Source of the DNA: Sceloporus undulatus
Taxonomy: Eukaryota > Chordata > Lepidosauria > Squamata > Phrynosomatidae
Length of the DNA stretch: 64,000 nucleotides
NCBI RefSeq assembly: GCF_019175285.1
Contig: NC_056522.1
Location: forward strand, 321,335,196 to 321,399,195
Direction: 5' to 3'
The notes beneath the pieces were generated by a model. The model saw only the letters and a list, made by a program, of their open reading frames with translations, was not told the DNA's origin and did not search any database. Position 1 is the first letter of the stretch, and every line of letters begins with the position of its first letter. Below are positions 10,097-23,228 of this stretch, in pieces. Position numbers and translations under genes: made by a program.

Positions 10097-11859
10097 GCAA
10101 GTTTAAAGTTCCCATCCATGCAACAGTTATGTATGAGCAAGGCAAAAGATTTCACAATCATGATTAGCCTCACTGGACCTCTTAAACAAGCCTAAGAAAA
10201 CAAAAATGAAAACCAAACTGCTGTTTTAGCAGTTTTTTTCTGAAAGATTTCAGCTGGCAATACTATCACAATTGAAGAAAAGTAGTTCAGCTCTCCTCCC
10301 TCGCTAAATTAGATAGTCTGGTTAAGTCCCAAGTTGATGGGCATTTCTTCATACTTACTTTGAAGTCTTGATGTTCACCAGCCATTTTAATCATTTCAAG
10401 ATGTATTAATTTCACCCTTCCTGTAATGATGTTGAATCAATATGCCATTTCATATGTTGATTCTCTTTCATAAAGTGTAAGTAACCTGGTGCTCCAGGGG
10501 ACCAAGGACGCAGCCAAATTAAAACTTCACTGTTAGACTGGAATGAAAAACCCCTGTTCACCTCAGCCTGGTTCATTGGAGAACAGGATTCAAGTATCCA
10601 TTTGAATCCCATTGGCTGATGGTTCCACCTCTCTCCCAGCCAAGACTGTCTCCTGGGAGAGAGGAAACCAGTGGGTAGCCATGAGGAGGCCACCGCTACA
10701 CGCTTCCACTAAATGGCTACGTGGTAAGTTGCACAACCATGTTATTCTTAGAAAATAAGGGCCATATTTAATCTAAATCCTTTTGCCATACTAGGCACTA
10801 ATATGGAAGAATTATGCAGAGGCTAGGTGCATATTAATCCTTGTATATTTCCTCTATGGGGCAAATAACAGCTTATTTAGGAGAGGGTATTGTTAAGACG
10901 ACAATGTGGGGAGGGGAGGGGAAGGCTTATTCCTCTTCATCTAGACATCATAGCCCCAGTTCAGATTTCTCCTGTCACTGCTTTAATTTAGAAGAAAGAC
11001 CCACCACCACAAGACATCTTGCAGGTAGAGCCCCCATCCTGAATCCAGTGGGAATTTGGAAGTCACAGTAACAAGTTGTGTTCTATAGATCCAGTGGTTT
11101 TATTCTAATTGAGACTCAAAACAAGGTCCTAAATTCAATTCTGTCTAACTGAATACACAAGTTAAATTGAGAGATGATTTCCCCCCACTAAATTGATTCT
11201 CCCCACTCTTTGTTTAAATACTACATTTAAACTGTTAGCTGCTGTATGTACACAACCATGTGTATAATGGCTTGGATATTTGTGGTCAATTTATGGGTTA
11301 AAGTGGAGAAACTTTACATGTTAGATAACCATTCACTGACTATTTTTCTTTAAAGACAGTGGAGCACTGTTGCTTTGAATTTTGCTTGTGGTTAACATCC
11401 AAGTGTAAATTAATAGCATGACATTAAGAATGCAGTTCCAATAAGCTATTACTAAAAACTAAATATAAAAACTAAAGCTCCAATTGACCCCATAGAAATT
11501 TATCTTAAAATATTTGGATCTAAAGCACAAACATAACTAACTCCTTTGGGACTTTATTGCTTCTTGACCATGCTGTGAAGGTATTCAGCATGAGCAGAAG
11601 AGCCAAAATCAAGGAGCATTTGTCACAAAAACATCAACAGTAATGTTTGGGGACAAAATCACCTGTTTTCAGTTTCTAAACATATTTTGAAAGGAAAAGT
11701 AACACCACCAGAAGAGACAACTAAAATCAATTGAAGTTTAAGAGATTTTTAAAAAGAAGAACTTCTTGTCTCTGCTGGGTTTGGCTTTATAAAGCAACAT
11801 GTGTTGTTCTTGTTTTTTAAAAAAGTTGTCACTGAAATGCATTCCTTCTCTTCAATCTG
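10097..11859. other. RMDN2 3' flank or UTR
   Basis: AT-rich sequence after the RMDN2 stop. Apart from the weak ATTAAA at 10518 I see no repeat, ORF or RNA gene I can support. Confidence 0.5.
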
Positions 11860-12036
11860 GTACAGAATCCAGTTTGACATTATATTAACTGCCCTGGCTC
11901 AGTGCTGTGGAATTCTGGGAACTGTAGTTTTGTGAGACATTAAGCTGCCTCTATTAGAGAGCTCAGAATTCCAGAACTTTGGGCCACAGCAGTTAAAGTG
12001 GTGTGAAACTGGGTTACTTCTTCTGTGTGGATGCAG
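11860..12036. mobile_element. Palindromic MITE (AATCCAGTTTGACAC family)
   Basis: Arms 'AGAATCCAGTTTGACA...CTCAGTGCTGTGGAATTCTGGGAACTGTAGTTTT' and its reverse complement meet in the middle. Other members are at 26451, 28585, 31314 and their unit-2 twins. No ORF. Confidence 0.7.
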
Positions 12037-12057
12037 CCATTGTAGCTGAGGTATTAT

Positions 12058-12063
12058 AATAAA
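12058..12063 (+). terminator. Candidate poly(A) signal for RMDN2
   Basis: This is the first AATAAA hexamer I see downstream of the RMDN2 stop. It would give a 3' UTR of about 2 kb that includes a palindromic MITE at 11860-12036. A nearer ATTAAA at 10518-10523 is an alternative. Neither has other support in the sequence. Confidence 0.22.
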
Positions 12064-12423
12064 CTTTAATATACACTTATAAAATAAGATTAGAAAAAAC
12101 TTAAGTTATAAGAAGTTTATGATCCATTCTTTTAAATACAACATTATACTAGGATTGCTTTTTCTAACATTCCAATAATCATTATGGAGCAGGGAACAAT
12201 AATTTTCATCCAGATATTTTCTTCTTTCACATTTCTGTCCAAAATATTTGAAATATTTCACTTTGGCCTGAATATATTTCCGAGCAAACAAACCAAAAAA
12301 ACACGTTTTTAAAAGTTTAGAGTTCACCATTATACCTTTAATTGCACTAGTGTTAAAGCACCAAAATCAGAACTTTGAATAGATGGCAATACTTTCTTCT
12401 TATATGACACGATCCTGCTTTAT

Positions 12424-12615
12424 CCAAAAGCAACAGCAAGTACATTTCTATACCGCTTACCAATGTACTAAGCAGTTTACAAAGTGTAAGCTAATTGTTC
12501 CCAACAAGCTGGGTACTCATTTTAGCGACCTTGGAAGAATGCCAGGCTGAGTCTACCATTGCTCCTGGCTGGTATTGAACTCACAACCTTGTGGTTTGTG
12601 AGTGAGTGGCTGCAG
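12424..12615 (-). mobile_element. tRNA-derived SINE, third family
   Basis: Minus-strand copy of the element at 57621-57860: tRNA-like head (GTACTGCAGCCACTCACTCA, B box GAGTTCAATACC), body AATGAGTACCCAGCTTG, and a tail of AGCAACAGCAAGTA type. Confidence 0.75.
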
Positions 12616-14260
12616 TACGGAAAGCGGAACGAAAGCAAAGTGGGCAAAGTGCACACAATACACTGTCAAGCTGTGCCACTGATTGATTTTTTTTTGTTGC
12701 TTCCTCACCATACATACACATTGTTATGATCTCCAAGTACCTCCCATATCTGCCGAGATGCCATTCTATTGCATAGCTGCCCCTTTGATAGGTCACACAG
12801 TCACACATGTGATGCTCTGCTGTCCAGGACATTAATACATCACTGTGTGATTGATACATTGACAAAGTACAATCCTGTTGGTTCCCCATACACACTCCCT
12901 TCAACCCCCTTCACCCATACCCCCCTGTTTTTGTATGTTGTATGTTGTAATTAAATCCATTGGAGTTGTTGCACTTTAATTTTTTTGCACTCAGATCAGG
13001 GCATTTATATGCAGGTGCATAGATGCACATTTTTGGGGCTAAGCTGGCGTATCCACGCTTCTTTTTGCTCTGGTTTTTAGCCCCAGAGCTGGCTTCATTT
13101 TCCACCTGCTTTGGAGGCATGCATCATATGAATGCCATGCCTTCAAAGCAGCTGGAAGATGTTTTATTTTGCCCATCTCTTTCACCCCTCAGTTCATTAT
13201 GTAGCCAGAAGAATTGACCAAAAAGTGTGTGTTCTAAAAGTTCCCTCCCTTAATACAACTTGAAGTGAGCATTACCTCCTATTTAAAGGTTTATATAAAC
13301 TTACTATTGCTTATTAATCCTTAAGTCCTTTAATAAGTCCTCCCAGCCCTGATGGACCATGATCCAAAATAGGTCTGTCTGCCAGTGCAACTGTCAGTGG
13401 AATTGGATGATCTTCCATACTCCTTGAAGACCATCCACCAAAACAAAACCCAAAATGTTCTGGAGGACTGTGAAACAGCACATAGTTGTTGCTGGACAGT
13501 TGCAAGGGCTGCAGAGGGTAAAGGAGGAATGTCTTGTACTTTCACTGCATTATGAGTGCAGCATTGAATTTAAGCCTTAAAATCACAAACCACAAGCTTA
13601 ATTCCTCACATAAAGCCTACTGCACAGCCTACATACTTGCTTCAACAATACTGATGCAAGAGGAGGTTCATGCTGGATCATGTCCTACTGTCCATAGTCT
13701 ATGTGTCATATTATAGCAAGGTTTGTAGCATTTTCAGTTTGAAGTCTTGGAAAATCAAATTGTGGCACCTTTCAGGTAGAAATAAACTGTTATTGCTGCC
13801 CTTGTTTAACCCTAGTATTTAGTATTTAGCAGAATATACCAGTTTTTACCCAAAATAATTCATAACCAGATCCAAGGTCCTATTTATGAAGTTAAAAAAA
13901 CAATAACTGACTAGCTTAACAATAGCTTTCTATCTGTAAATCTTAAATAATTTTAAAATACATAATTTTAAAAATAGAGAATATAATCTTGCCAGTTTCA
14001 CCATTTGCAGTTTATTTTCTCTTTTGTAAGGTGTGTGAGACAGAAAAAACGGGAGGGGGATGCTGAACATTTCATTTAGATGTCCCTTTTCTGTTCTAAA
14101 ACAAAATGTACATGTGGATATTTGATACTTGGATTGGATGAGCATTTGACTGTTCCAGGTGTGAAGATGCATTTATGCACACACAGGTCTATGATTTTTG
14201 TCAATTTTAGCCTTGGGGTTTTTATAAGTATGCCTTGCAAAGGACCCTGTTATTCTGACT
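12616..14260. other. Gene-free stretch
   Basis: Contains AT-rich unique DNA. No gene, RNA or clear repeat recognised; small open frames here lack splice context and family likeness. Confidence 0.5.
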
Positions 14261-14785
14261 CAGTGGTTCCCACCCCCCACCCCACCCAAATAAATATCTG
14301 CTGGAGATCTTTACAAATCATTTTTAAAAACATTTCAGCTCTAGATTCACTGTCAAAATCAGTACTGTACTGTTATAATCACAGCACCAACTGCTGAGAA
14401 AGCCCCTTTTGATTGGCTCATGTTTAAAGAATAAACCTAATATGGCACCGGCACAGCTTCATGTAAAATTCACAGGTCTCATGTCAGGGCTTGTAAACCT
14501 GTTTGATAATCCAGCCCTTGTCAAAAGAACTGCAAACCTCAGGTTGATTTTATAAAAAATTAAGTCAATTACAAATATTCTCCATTATTCCACAGCCTTC
14601 CCATGGACCACCTGAATTAAGTTCATGGACAGTGCTTGGGAAAATGATATTTTTACTGCAGCTCTTAGAACAATCTAGTCAGTAGCTATGCTGATGCAGA
14701 GTCTGGAAGTTTTAATCTGAAGATGTAATTTTTTCAGGATCTCATGGACCTCAGCAGTATACAGATATCAGTTTGAGAACCACTG
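14261..14785. mobile_element. Possible hAT (Charlie-like) remnant
   Basis: Begins CAGTGGTTCCCACC and ends TTTGAGAACCACTG, the inverted-terminus pattern of Charlie-type hAT elements. No clear 8-bp target duplication and no transposase frame, so the pairing of the two ends is uncertain. Confidence 0.35.
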
Positions 14786-16587
14786 AACTAACTCCATGTA
14801 TGCATATATCTGAAAGCTAAAAACATGTTCAATCACTGCACTATCTGGACCAAATTTTGACTTTTCATGGTAGGCAGCATCATTTGTTAGCAAACCTCTC
14901 TTTCCTCCAGTGATCAAGAAAACTGACAGGCTGCTCCCTCTTTGAGATCAGTTTTGGCTCAAGGGAACAGAAATTTAATTTTACCAAAGTTCAGTGTCTT
15001 TATGTGATATGCAAAGAGAGCTGACTAACTTAATAGGTGTTGACCAAACTGTTTTCTGTAGGTGTTAGTTTAAAAAAACAAAAGCTTTAAAAGCATTTAA
15101 AAGAAATTGATAATTTGTAACTAAGGCTGAAATCCTATCCCCACTTATCTGTGGGGAAGTCTTATTGAACTGACTTATTTTCTGAATAGATATAGATTGT
15201 GCTGCAGATACACTTTTTTCTGCCATATCTTAACATTCCATGTGAATTCTTATTGATGAGAACGTAGAATGGCACAGTATTTTCGGTCAGTCATTTAGAG
15301 ACCAGTTGTTCAAAGTTTGTTCCCCATGTGTGATATTCTGAAACTCTATTGAGAAATCTTTTTTAAAAAACCAACTGTGGACCTATTTCTAATTGTGTAG
15401 TGTGGGTAGATGTTTGAATCAAGCATTGTTAATCTAATCATGGTTTAGCAAATAAAGCTAGCTAACATGGCACTGAGGATATAAAACTGAGATAATTCAA
15501 TAACTTAACATAAATGTTAAGGGCGAGGATGGGCAGCTAATGATCCCCTGGCTCTATTATATTTAGTTATTTTTTGAGAAATTACAACATTCCTACTTTC
15601 ACCCCACCACCACCATCTATGAGTGAATGGCTATAAGGGTGCTACATGGGGCTTTCTGAGGTGGAAGAAAAAGCCTTGGGATGGTTGGCAAGCTGTTCAT
15701 TGCTTGTCCTGAATTTAGAGAACCAAAGAGAAGTTTTCCTTGGAAATAACCCTGCTTTGTTCTGAAGGATTCTTATCCAAAATAATGTTATAATTAATGC
15801 CACAGCATACTGGGCTGAAAACTCAAAATATTCTGAAATTGGTTTAAATGACTAAAGTGATATAAGCTTGAATAAAGTAGATAGTAAACCATTAAGAAAG
15901 TAGTCTTGGAGCAAGACATTTTTGGGAAGAGGTTGATTGGAGCCTCAGGTGAAAATAAGGTGAGTGAGTATGTATGTAGTTTGGTTGTACAAGTTTTGCT
16001 GACTAACTGTGAATTAAGGTAAAAAAAGATTTTATGAATGCACTGAAGCCCTCTGAGGGTAGACTACTAGGCACTGAAAGTCATATGGGTGAGTGGTAGT
16101 TGGGAAAAGGCATATCATGTTATTAATGTGGAAATACTGATTTTCAATATCTGATATGGGGAACAAAAGATTATTCTATTTCCCTAAAAATGCTTTGATT
16201 GTGTATTTTGGTTGTTTTTAAAACCAAACTAATATAAGAATTGTAATACTGCGTAAGTGTTCACAACTTGATTTATTTGAAATAAAAGTGAAAACACTGT
16301 CCAATGTAAGAGTTAAACATTAAAAGACCTTACATTCTTTGGCTATGATTTGAATCCAGAGTTCCATTCATGAGATATTTCTACAGAAAAAGGGAGAGGG
16401 GTCATTTTACTGGTTCATGAGCTTTTCTTGCGGGTTGAGATAACTTTCTCCAGTGATGATGTGAACATGTAATGTTGACCAAAAGGGAAACAACTGATAG
16501 GAAAACATGAACAGCCAAATATTACTTGAAAACTCATCTCATCTTTTCATAAAGTATGTTTTGACTCTGAATACATAGTTGACAGTA
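14786..16587. other. Gene-free stretch
   Basis: Unique AT-rich DNA. Nothing supported. Confidence 0.5.
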
Positions 16588-16801
16588 CAGTTGGCCCTCC
16601 ATATTCACTGAGTTTTTATCCACAGATTCAAGCATTTTTTAAAAAATATCAATTCCAATAAGCAAACTTTGATTTTGCCATTTTCTATAAGGGACATCAA
16701 TTGACTATGCCATTATATTTAATGGGGCTTGAATATCCATGGATTTTGATATCCATGGGGGGTTCTGGAACCAAACCCCAGTGGATATCAAGAGCCCACT
16801 G
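16588..16801. mobile_element. Tigger/pogo-like palindromic MITE
   Basis: Termini CAGTTGGCCCTCCATATTC and GGATATCAAGAGCCCACTG are inverted partners, with TA on each side (16586-16587 and 16802-16803), the target duplication of Tc1/mariner/pogo elements. 214 bp, non-coding. Confidence 0.8.
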
Positions 16802-17111
16802 TAGTGATATTGGTACCCTCATCTAGTATTTCTTTTCAAAATAAGGAAATATATTAAAGGGGAAAGTGGTACAAAATCATATTAACAGCAAATCATTGTT
16901 TTAATGTAGTCTGTCCTCTGCGACTTTCAGCCATCTGTACCAAAATGGAAGACAAATTAATTCTGGTTAAAATATGGTATCATTTTTTCTTCTGTATTAT
17001 CTAGTGCAGAATGTATAGCTGTCTAAACATTCAACCCATTGGCCTAGTCAGTGGAGTACTTCTGCTAGACTAGTGCTTCCAGAATTGGCAGCTAGCCTCT
17101 TCATTCCTACA

Positions 17112-17360
17112 ACATTGTTGTTGTTGTTGTTGTTGTGTGCTTTCAAGTCTTTTCCAGTTTATGGTGACTTTAAGGCTAAACTATCACTGTTTTTTCTTGG
17201 CAAGATTTGTTCAGAGGGGTTTTGCCCTTGCCTTCCTCTGAGCTTGAGGATGTTTGACTTGCTTAAGGTCGCCCAATGGGTTTCCATGGCTGAACAGGGA
17301 TTTGAACCCTAACTTCTAGAGTTGAAGTCCCACCCTGAAACCACTATGTCACACTTTATG
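17112..17360 (-). mobile_element. tRNA-derived SINE, near full length
   Basis: Minus strand: tRNA-like head near 17360, B box GGGTTCAAATCCC-like at ~17300, conserved body (TTGCCAAGAAAA), ending in (ACA)n which appears here as (GTT)n at 17116-17140. Same family as 56444. Confidence 0.85.
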
Positions 17361-17876
17361 CACCCTTAAAACCTGTTCTGGAGGGTTAGGAAATTCCTTC
17401 ATACAGGCATGGAGGGCTCCAACAGAGGAGAAGCAGGAAAGGTCCCAGATCAGCTGCTTGGATGGCCATTTAGTACAGCAGTTAAGTTGTGATTAAAATC
17501 AAAATTGTATTTCATGTGCCTATAGCATAGAATTTGGTATATAGTGAAGAGATCTTTCGAATAAGAGTCAAATACAGTCCTAATATTTCCACTTTTTAAA
17601 ACCGCATCTAATTTTTATAATTAGTTGAATCAGTTAGAAATAGACAATATTTAAAATTCAGTAGATCTGATATAATTTATCTCTTAACTTTTGGTGCACC
17701 ATTTTATTTGAAGTGGAGCTTCTCAGAGGATTTAGTGGAATGTTAGTGGTTTGCTGTAATCGTCTCAAATGGTTAAGTTTCTGTAATACAGAAAAATCCT
17801 CCGGGAATTATAACCCGTGGAATTTGATTTCAAGCAGTTTTTAAAAAATATTTTAAGACAGTAATAGAGAATTTAA

Positions 17877-18060
17877 GAGCCAGCAAGGTGTAGTTGTTTG
17901 ATTTGGATCTCTGCTCACTGAAACCCCTTGAATGACCTTAGACAAGGCACTCTCTCACCCTCAGAAGAAGGCAAAACCTCTGAACAAATCTTGCCAAGAA
18001 AAACCTGTGATGGAGTTGCCTTAGGGACACCATTTGAAGACACATAACAGCAACAATTAT
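17877..18060 (+). mobile_element. tRNA-derived SINE, internally shortened
   Basis: Starts GAGCCAGCAAGGTGTAGTTG, lacks part of the tRNA B-box region, then has the body 'CTCTGAACAAATCTTGCCAAGAAAA' region and a weak ACAGCAACAA tail. Same family as the SINE at 17112. Confidence 0.8.
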
Positions 18061-20756
18061 AGGACAAGATAGCTCCATGATAGTACTAATCAGAAGCTGG
18101 AGCAACCTACCATGGCAGATGGAAGCCTCCATGCTAGCCATCCATTTTGGTTGTCTGTTAGTGGGAAATTCTTAAAATGGGTGAGTTTTCAAAAATGTGG
18201 TTCCCTACCTGCAGTCTGACATGATCTTATCCCTTACCTCCATAGACCATTGTTAGCTTATTTTACACATGTAGACCAGACCTGCAGTTATCCCAAACCC
18301 CAACTGGTGACAGAACTTACCCAAAACGTTTTGGAAGTTTATGTATGATTTTCCTGGATCACTCCTATCTACATGCTTTTTGCTCATTTAGTGTATCATA
18401 GCACAAAATTTAAGGGGTTTCCCACAGGAAATAGAACAGATTTTTTTTTGCCAGATACATTAAATTAATAAATAAATATATTTGTGTTTATGAGCTGAAC
18501 TCTCATTTCTAAGTTATAAAATGGTAGTTTTGCTAGAAGGCAAGCATTTAATTAAATGCTTGCAAAGTCCCCCTGTTTTTTCTTCTTTTTTATAATGTGG
18601 GGAGGGGTCTTATAGTACAAATCACCAGAATGTGTTTATAGTAGAAAAGGCAGGAGTGGTAAAAAGAGGCTTTGTGTTCCAGCTCCACACTTTAGCCATG
18701 TAGCAAAGTCATGGTAACTGTTATGGTTCATGCAGTGGTTTGCTTGCATTCACTCACCAACTACCAAACACTGTTAAATTTTTTAAAAAGTGCTTGCCCA
18801 CCAGAGCTTGGGAAAGTTGTATTTAGGGAAAGGAAATTCTGGTAGTTGTAGACTAAAAACCCTCACATCTGTAATTTGCATGGTTCATATAGCTACCAAC
18901 AATTCTTTGCCTGCCTGATAATCCTATTGACCTCAACATCAGTATTTACTAAAATATAATGTTTCATTAGAATTGGACATGGGAGATAAAATAATAGCTG
19001 TATGGTGGAAAAAATGCTGGACAAAATTTTGAAGAATAGGCCTATTTAGTCCTCTTTCTGTGAGATGTGCAGACTATATCATGTGAGCTCTTCTGGACAT
19101 TCACTCTGAGAACTAAGTCTGTTGACATCCAAATTGGTTGATCCTATCAGGATTTCCTTACACTAACATAATCTCTTCTAAAGGAAGCCTTTGACAGAAT
19201 AATTTACTAAATAAAAATTGCAAATTTTTCTGGTGTGAAAAGGGCACAGATGTTCTCTCCAGTGATATGAAGAATTGGCTTGTGTCTATAGCATCTAAAA
19301 GTACAGTGACACCCATGGGAAACCTTGATGTCTTCCCCAATGAGTGAAGAACACTGGCAAACTGCTGCCAGATTTAGTCATATGTGATTGCTCAAAGGAC
19401 TAGTTGGATTAATGCCTGAAAGCAATGGAAACATATACTGGGATATACACAGACAACAAGATTTGGTTGGGAGTACAACTGTGTTTCAGAAAATGGCCCA
19501 CTGTGTCTTGGACTAAGCTGGAGCCAGTCTGCTTTGACTCCTGTCTAACCCAAGATGAGATACCTGAAGGATCACCCTTCCCATTAACTATAATTGGAAA
19601 TCCAAAGTCAGTTATGTTTTTCTTTTTGCCAGAAGTGCTTGAAATTGAAGTTATAGTAGCACCTTTGGAAATTAGGGCTACCAAACTGCAGGCAGATAGG
19701 TGAAGAGAGTACTGTCATGTGCCTTTAAATGTCCAACTTTTAAGGATATTGCTTATAATTTCAATTTCTTGGCAGAAGGGGGGAAGAAAACCTTCAGGCA
19801 CAGTTGCTTCTTCTGAAGTTATTCGGGTGTTAAACGAATAGGTATAGGGACTTTTACTAAGAGCAGTTTTACTGTTCAGAAGGTATCCAGAAAAGGGCAT
19901 ATTTATTCTCCCAAGTTCCTTGTGGACCACTGTGTGAGACACATGATAGTGATGACTTTAAGTGACAAACTTAGAAGATTTCAGAAGGACAGATGTAGCA
20001 GTTTAAACAGAAGGGAGTTCCAAATTGTTTTGCTGGACAGTATGTTTTGGTTCCCTTCCCCTCTTGTGTTTTTTAGTCCATCTTGTGTGAAAGTGACACA
20101 CACAGAGGTGTCCCTAAGCAAGAAAAATTAAATGTTTCCAGAAGACAAGTGGAGGGACTAGCAGTTAATGATTCTTGATTACCTATTGAAGTGTGATGGA
20201 AAATGAAGAATGGCCACATCACAGTCCCATATTTTTCCCACTTCCAATGCATAGTGACTGGAAAGCTCCTTGTTAAACATGCCCTAGAATTAGGTGAACA
20301 TTAGAGGGCATTATGTTTGGTGTTTCTTGCTGTGTTGAGTTTATGCATCTTGTGGTTCTTTTTTTATTATTGATAACTTTTCTTTAAATAATTATAATTA
20401 GAAGATGGACTTTTCCAGTCACTGAACCCCATTCCTCTTCTTCCCCACACTGGGTATTTTTACAGTCAGTAACACTAAGATACTTTTCTTTTCTTTTTTA
20501 ATTTTTTTTTGCTTTTCTAAATTCCACACAAAATCTTGGACAAGAGTTCAGTTCCATAATTTTGGAAAGAACACCTGTTTGTCTCAGTAAGCAACAGAAA
20601 TGGTATGGAGTGGCATAAACTAGCTCAGGCTTTGGGCTTTATTTTTGCTTGGGACCAGAACAATTGGGCCCACAAACATTTCCAACAGGTATTAGTAGAA
20701 ATCAGTAATGTAGTAGAGTTGATTGACTCAAGTCACTTCAGTGGCTCAACTAATAT
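18061..20756. other. Gene-free stretch
   Basis: Unique sequence with short chance frames (92 codons at 19425-19703). No splice pattern or family likeness seen. Confidence 0.45.
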
Positions 20757-21440
20757 TTCTCAGAGGGGAACAGCAAATGTGGTAGGTAATGATCTTGAGG
20801 TGGAAGGATCCTTCTAAAGCTTTCCTAAGAGAAGTAGGCAAGACTCACCTCCATAGATCTGGGCATGTTTCTCAAAGGGGGAACACATTAGTCTTCAGGT
20901 GGGGACAGGCTATTGAGTAGACCTCAGCCTCCACCTCAAGCCCATTGCCTAATGTGCTTGCTGTTCCACTCTGAGAAACATTCCCAGCTCTATGTGGGTG
21001 AGTCTTGCCTGCTGCTCCTAGGAAATGCTTCAGAAGGATCTTCTGATGAGCAGTAGGGAGAGGCTACTCAGCAGACCTAAACCTCTGCCTCAAGTTCACA
21101 ATACAGGGCACATTTTTTGGATGACGGCAATAAACATGTTAGGCAATAGGCTTGAGACAGGGATTGAGGTCTGCTGGGCAGCCTGTCCCTGGTACACATA
21201 AGAGGGTCCTTCTAAAGCTTTTCCTAGGGGTAGCAAGCAAGACTCATCTCCAGAAGTGGGTGGGTGTTTCTCAGAGGGAACAGCAAATGTATGAGGCAAC
21301 AGGCTTGGAATAGAAAGATCTTTCTAAAGCCTTCCTTAGGATCAGCAGGCAAGACTCGCCCTCAGAACACAGGGCGCATGTCTAACATGTTTGCTCTTCC
21401 CCTCCAAGAGACACACTCCACGCTCAGGGGCAAGTCTCGT
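20757..21440. repeat. Cluster of alternately inverted ~100-bp units
   Basis: A unit with CTCAGAGGGGAACAGCAAATGT, then CCTTCTAAAGCTTTCCTA and GGCAAGACTCACCTCC, is forward at ~20757-20880 and ~21200-21350, and inverted at ~20957-21047 and ~21370-21440. The copies differ at many sites, so the array is not recent. No coding frame spans it. Confidence 0.65.
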
Positions 21441-21508
21441 CTCCTGTTCTAGAAGTGAATGACACTATAACCTTTACTCCCAGTGGTGGGATCAGCCATC
21501 AAGATACA

Positions 21509-21600
21509 GTGGGCCCTCAATATTCGTGGGTTCGATATCCACAGATTTGAGCAACTGCAGATTGAAATGAAGAAATGTTTAATTTTTTTAAACCTGTGAT
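21509..21600 (+). mobile_element. Tigger-like left end fragment
   Basis: ACAGTGGGCCCTCAATATTC and GATATCCACAGATTTGAGCA match the terminus of the MITE at 16588. A matching right end (CACAGATATCAAGAGCC) occurs at ~23850; the two could be one element later filled by other insertions, but this is not proven. Confidence 0.5.
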
Positions 21601-22058
21601 AGCCAGGCTGAAAAGTGGTCTCAGGGCAATAGTAGCGGCTGAGGCAGGGCCATGCTTGCCTTCCCCATGGAAGTCACTCCCACCACAAACCAGAACTTAA
21701 ACCTCTTCTTTACCCTCTTTCCCACCTTCACAAAGCCACTGCCAAAATTTAAACCTTTGCCTCACTCTGTTTCCCACTTTCTCAGCCTCTTCCAGAATTT
21801 AGACTCCTTTCCTGCTGATACTCCTCCTTGCCCCACTCCTTCTGCTGCCTCTCCCTGAGGTGGATTGGGGCAAAGGGGATTAAAATCTGGAAGAGGCTTT
21901 CTGATCGGAAGATTGAGGGGTGGCAAACAGAGTCAGAAAAGGATTTAGATTCTGACAGAGCCATTGTTATGGGAAGGTGGAAAACAGTGCAGGCAGAATG
22001 CCTTCCTGGTGCCCAGACCTTGTCGCCCAGGTAATTTTCAGTGTTAAATATTGACTTA

Positions 22059-23228
22059 GGGGTTCTTCCCACTTACCTATAAAGCGGGTCATGATCCGAA
22101 TTTAGGGTGCATCGTTCCCACTGAAGCTCGAATTTAATCTCCATTACTCCTCATTCGTTCCCACAGCATCTCGAATTAGAATCGAATTAAAATGTTTAAA
22201 TCGGATTATCAGCCTATAATGCGGTTTTAAAAAATAGTTGGTTATAACGCGAGTTATTTTTGCTCCTGGGGTCCGATTCGCGGTATCCGAATGGGAACGA
22301 AAGGGTGTCTGATTCGGGAACCTGGAGATGGGAGGAGCAGCACTCAAGGGGCTGGCCTGGGGGCGTCATCCTCTTTGTTCTCTTTCTGCATCGCCAGCAC
22401 CATTTTCTTCAATTCACATAGACTTTCCCCCGGTGGATTGCAACCTCCCCTCTGCTCCTCATTCATAGACCAATGTGTGAGGAGAGCCATTGAACACCAT
22501 TTTAAACTATTATTTTTTCTTTTTTCACCTCTGCCTGAGCAGCAGATGGGCTTTGCAGTACATGCCTGCTTGATCGCCCTCCAAACAGCCCAAGGAGCAA
22601 TGGGGGAGGCAAAGCGATTTTGAGAAAGGAGGCTCATTCCAGAGGAACTATGGGATGGGCTTTGCAGGACATCCCTGCTTGATCGCCCCCCAGACAGCCC
22701 AGGGAGCAATGGGGGAGGCAAAGCAGTTTTGGGGAATGGAGAGCCTGGACGCTCAGGGATCGGGGGGGGGGGGGNNNNNNNNNNNNNNNNNNNNNNNNNC
22801 GGGGGAATCGAGCTATCTCTCTCTTCCTCAAAGATTCTCTCCCCATTAATGAAGCCCCATGCCTTCTCCTCCTTGATCCGATTTGCCAAGCCTCCTGTCA
22901 GTCTAGGGAGACACAACAGCAGAAGCCTCGGATGCAGCCGTTTTTCATTGGCTGCCCCCCCCAAAAAAACCCCCAAGATTTGTGACATCTGAAGCCTAGG
23001 CGTTTGATTGACAGCTTGTGGACACAAATGAACGGGGAGCAAGTTAATCCGCTTTAAATAAAGCGATTAAAATAAAATAAATGGGAACGAAAACAGGGTC
23101 TAATGAATCATGGTAATTTGCCCCTTTTGTAATGGAAACGATGGAAAAAATTTGAATTATTCCTGGAACATAATCCGAATCCAAATCACCCCAATTAATC
23201 CATTTTATCTGCCAAGTGAGAACGCCCC
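22059..23228. mobile_element. Non-autonomous DNA transposon with long inverted arms
   Basis: Ends GGGGTTCTTCCCACTTAC and GCCAAGTGAGAACGCCCC are inverted copies; arms of ~200 bp continue the similarity (GAATGGGAACGAAAGGGTGTCT against AATGGGAACGAAAACAGGGTCT). The interior holds a direct repeat of ~110 bp (GATGGGCTTTGCAG at 22545 and 22655) and the 25-N gap. No transposase. The duplication breakpoint at 22513 lies inside it, so unit 2 has only its right part (32767-33455). Confidence 0.65.
22775..22799. other. Assembly gap of 25 N
   Basis: Exactly 25 unresolved bases directly after a run of G. Fixed short N runs are placeholders left by assembly or gap-filling software rather than measured distances. 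By comparison with unit 2 (around 33018-33025) little or nothing is actually missing here. Confidence 0.95.

Noticed and set aside
19425-19703. 92-codon plus-strand frame
   Set aside because: No family likeness, no splice context, and an overlapping frame of equal length on the other strand.
22344-23042. 232-codon minus frame
   Set aside because: It runs through the 25-N gap and lies inside a non-coding transposon.
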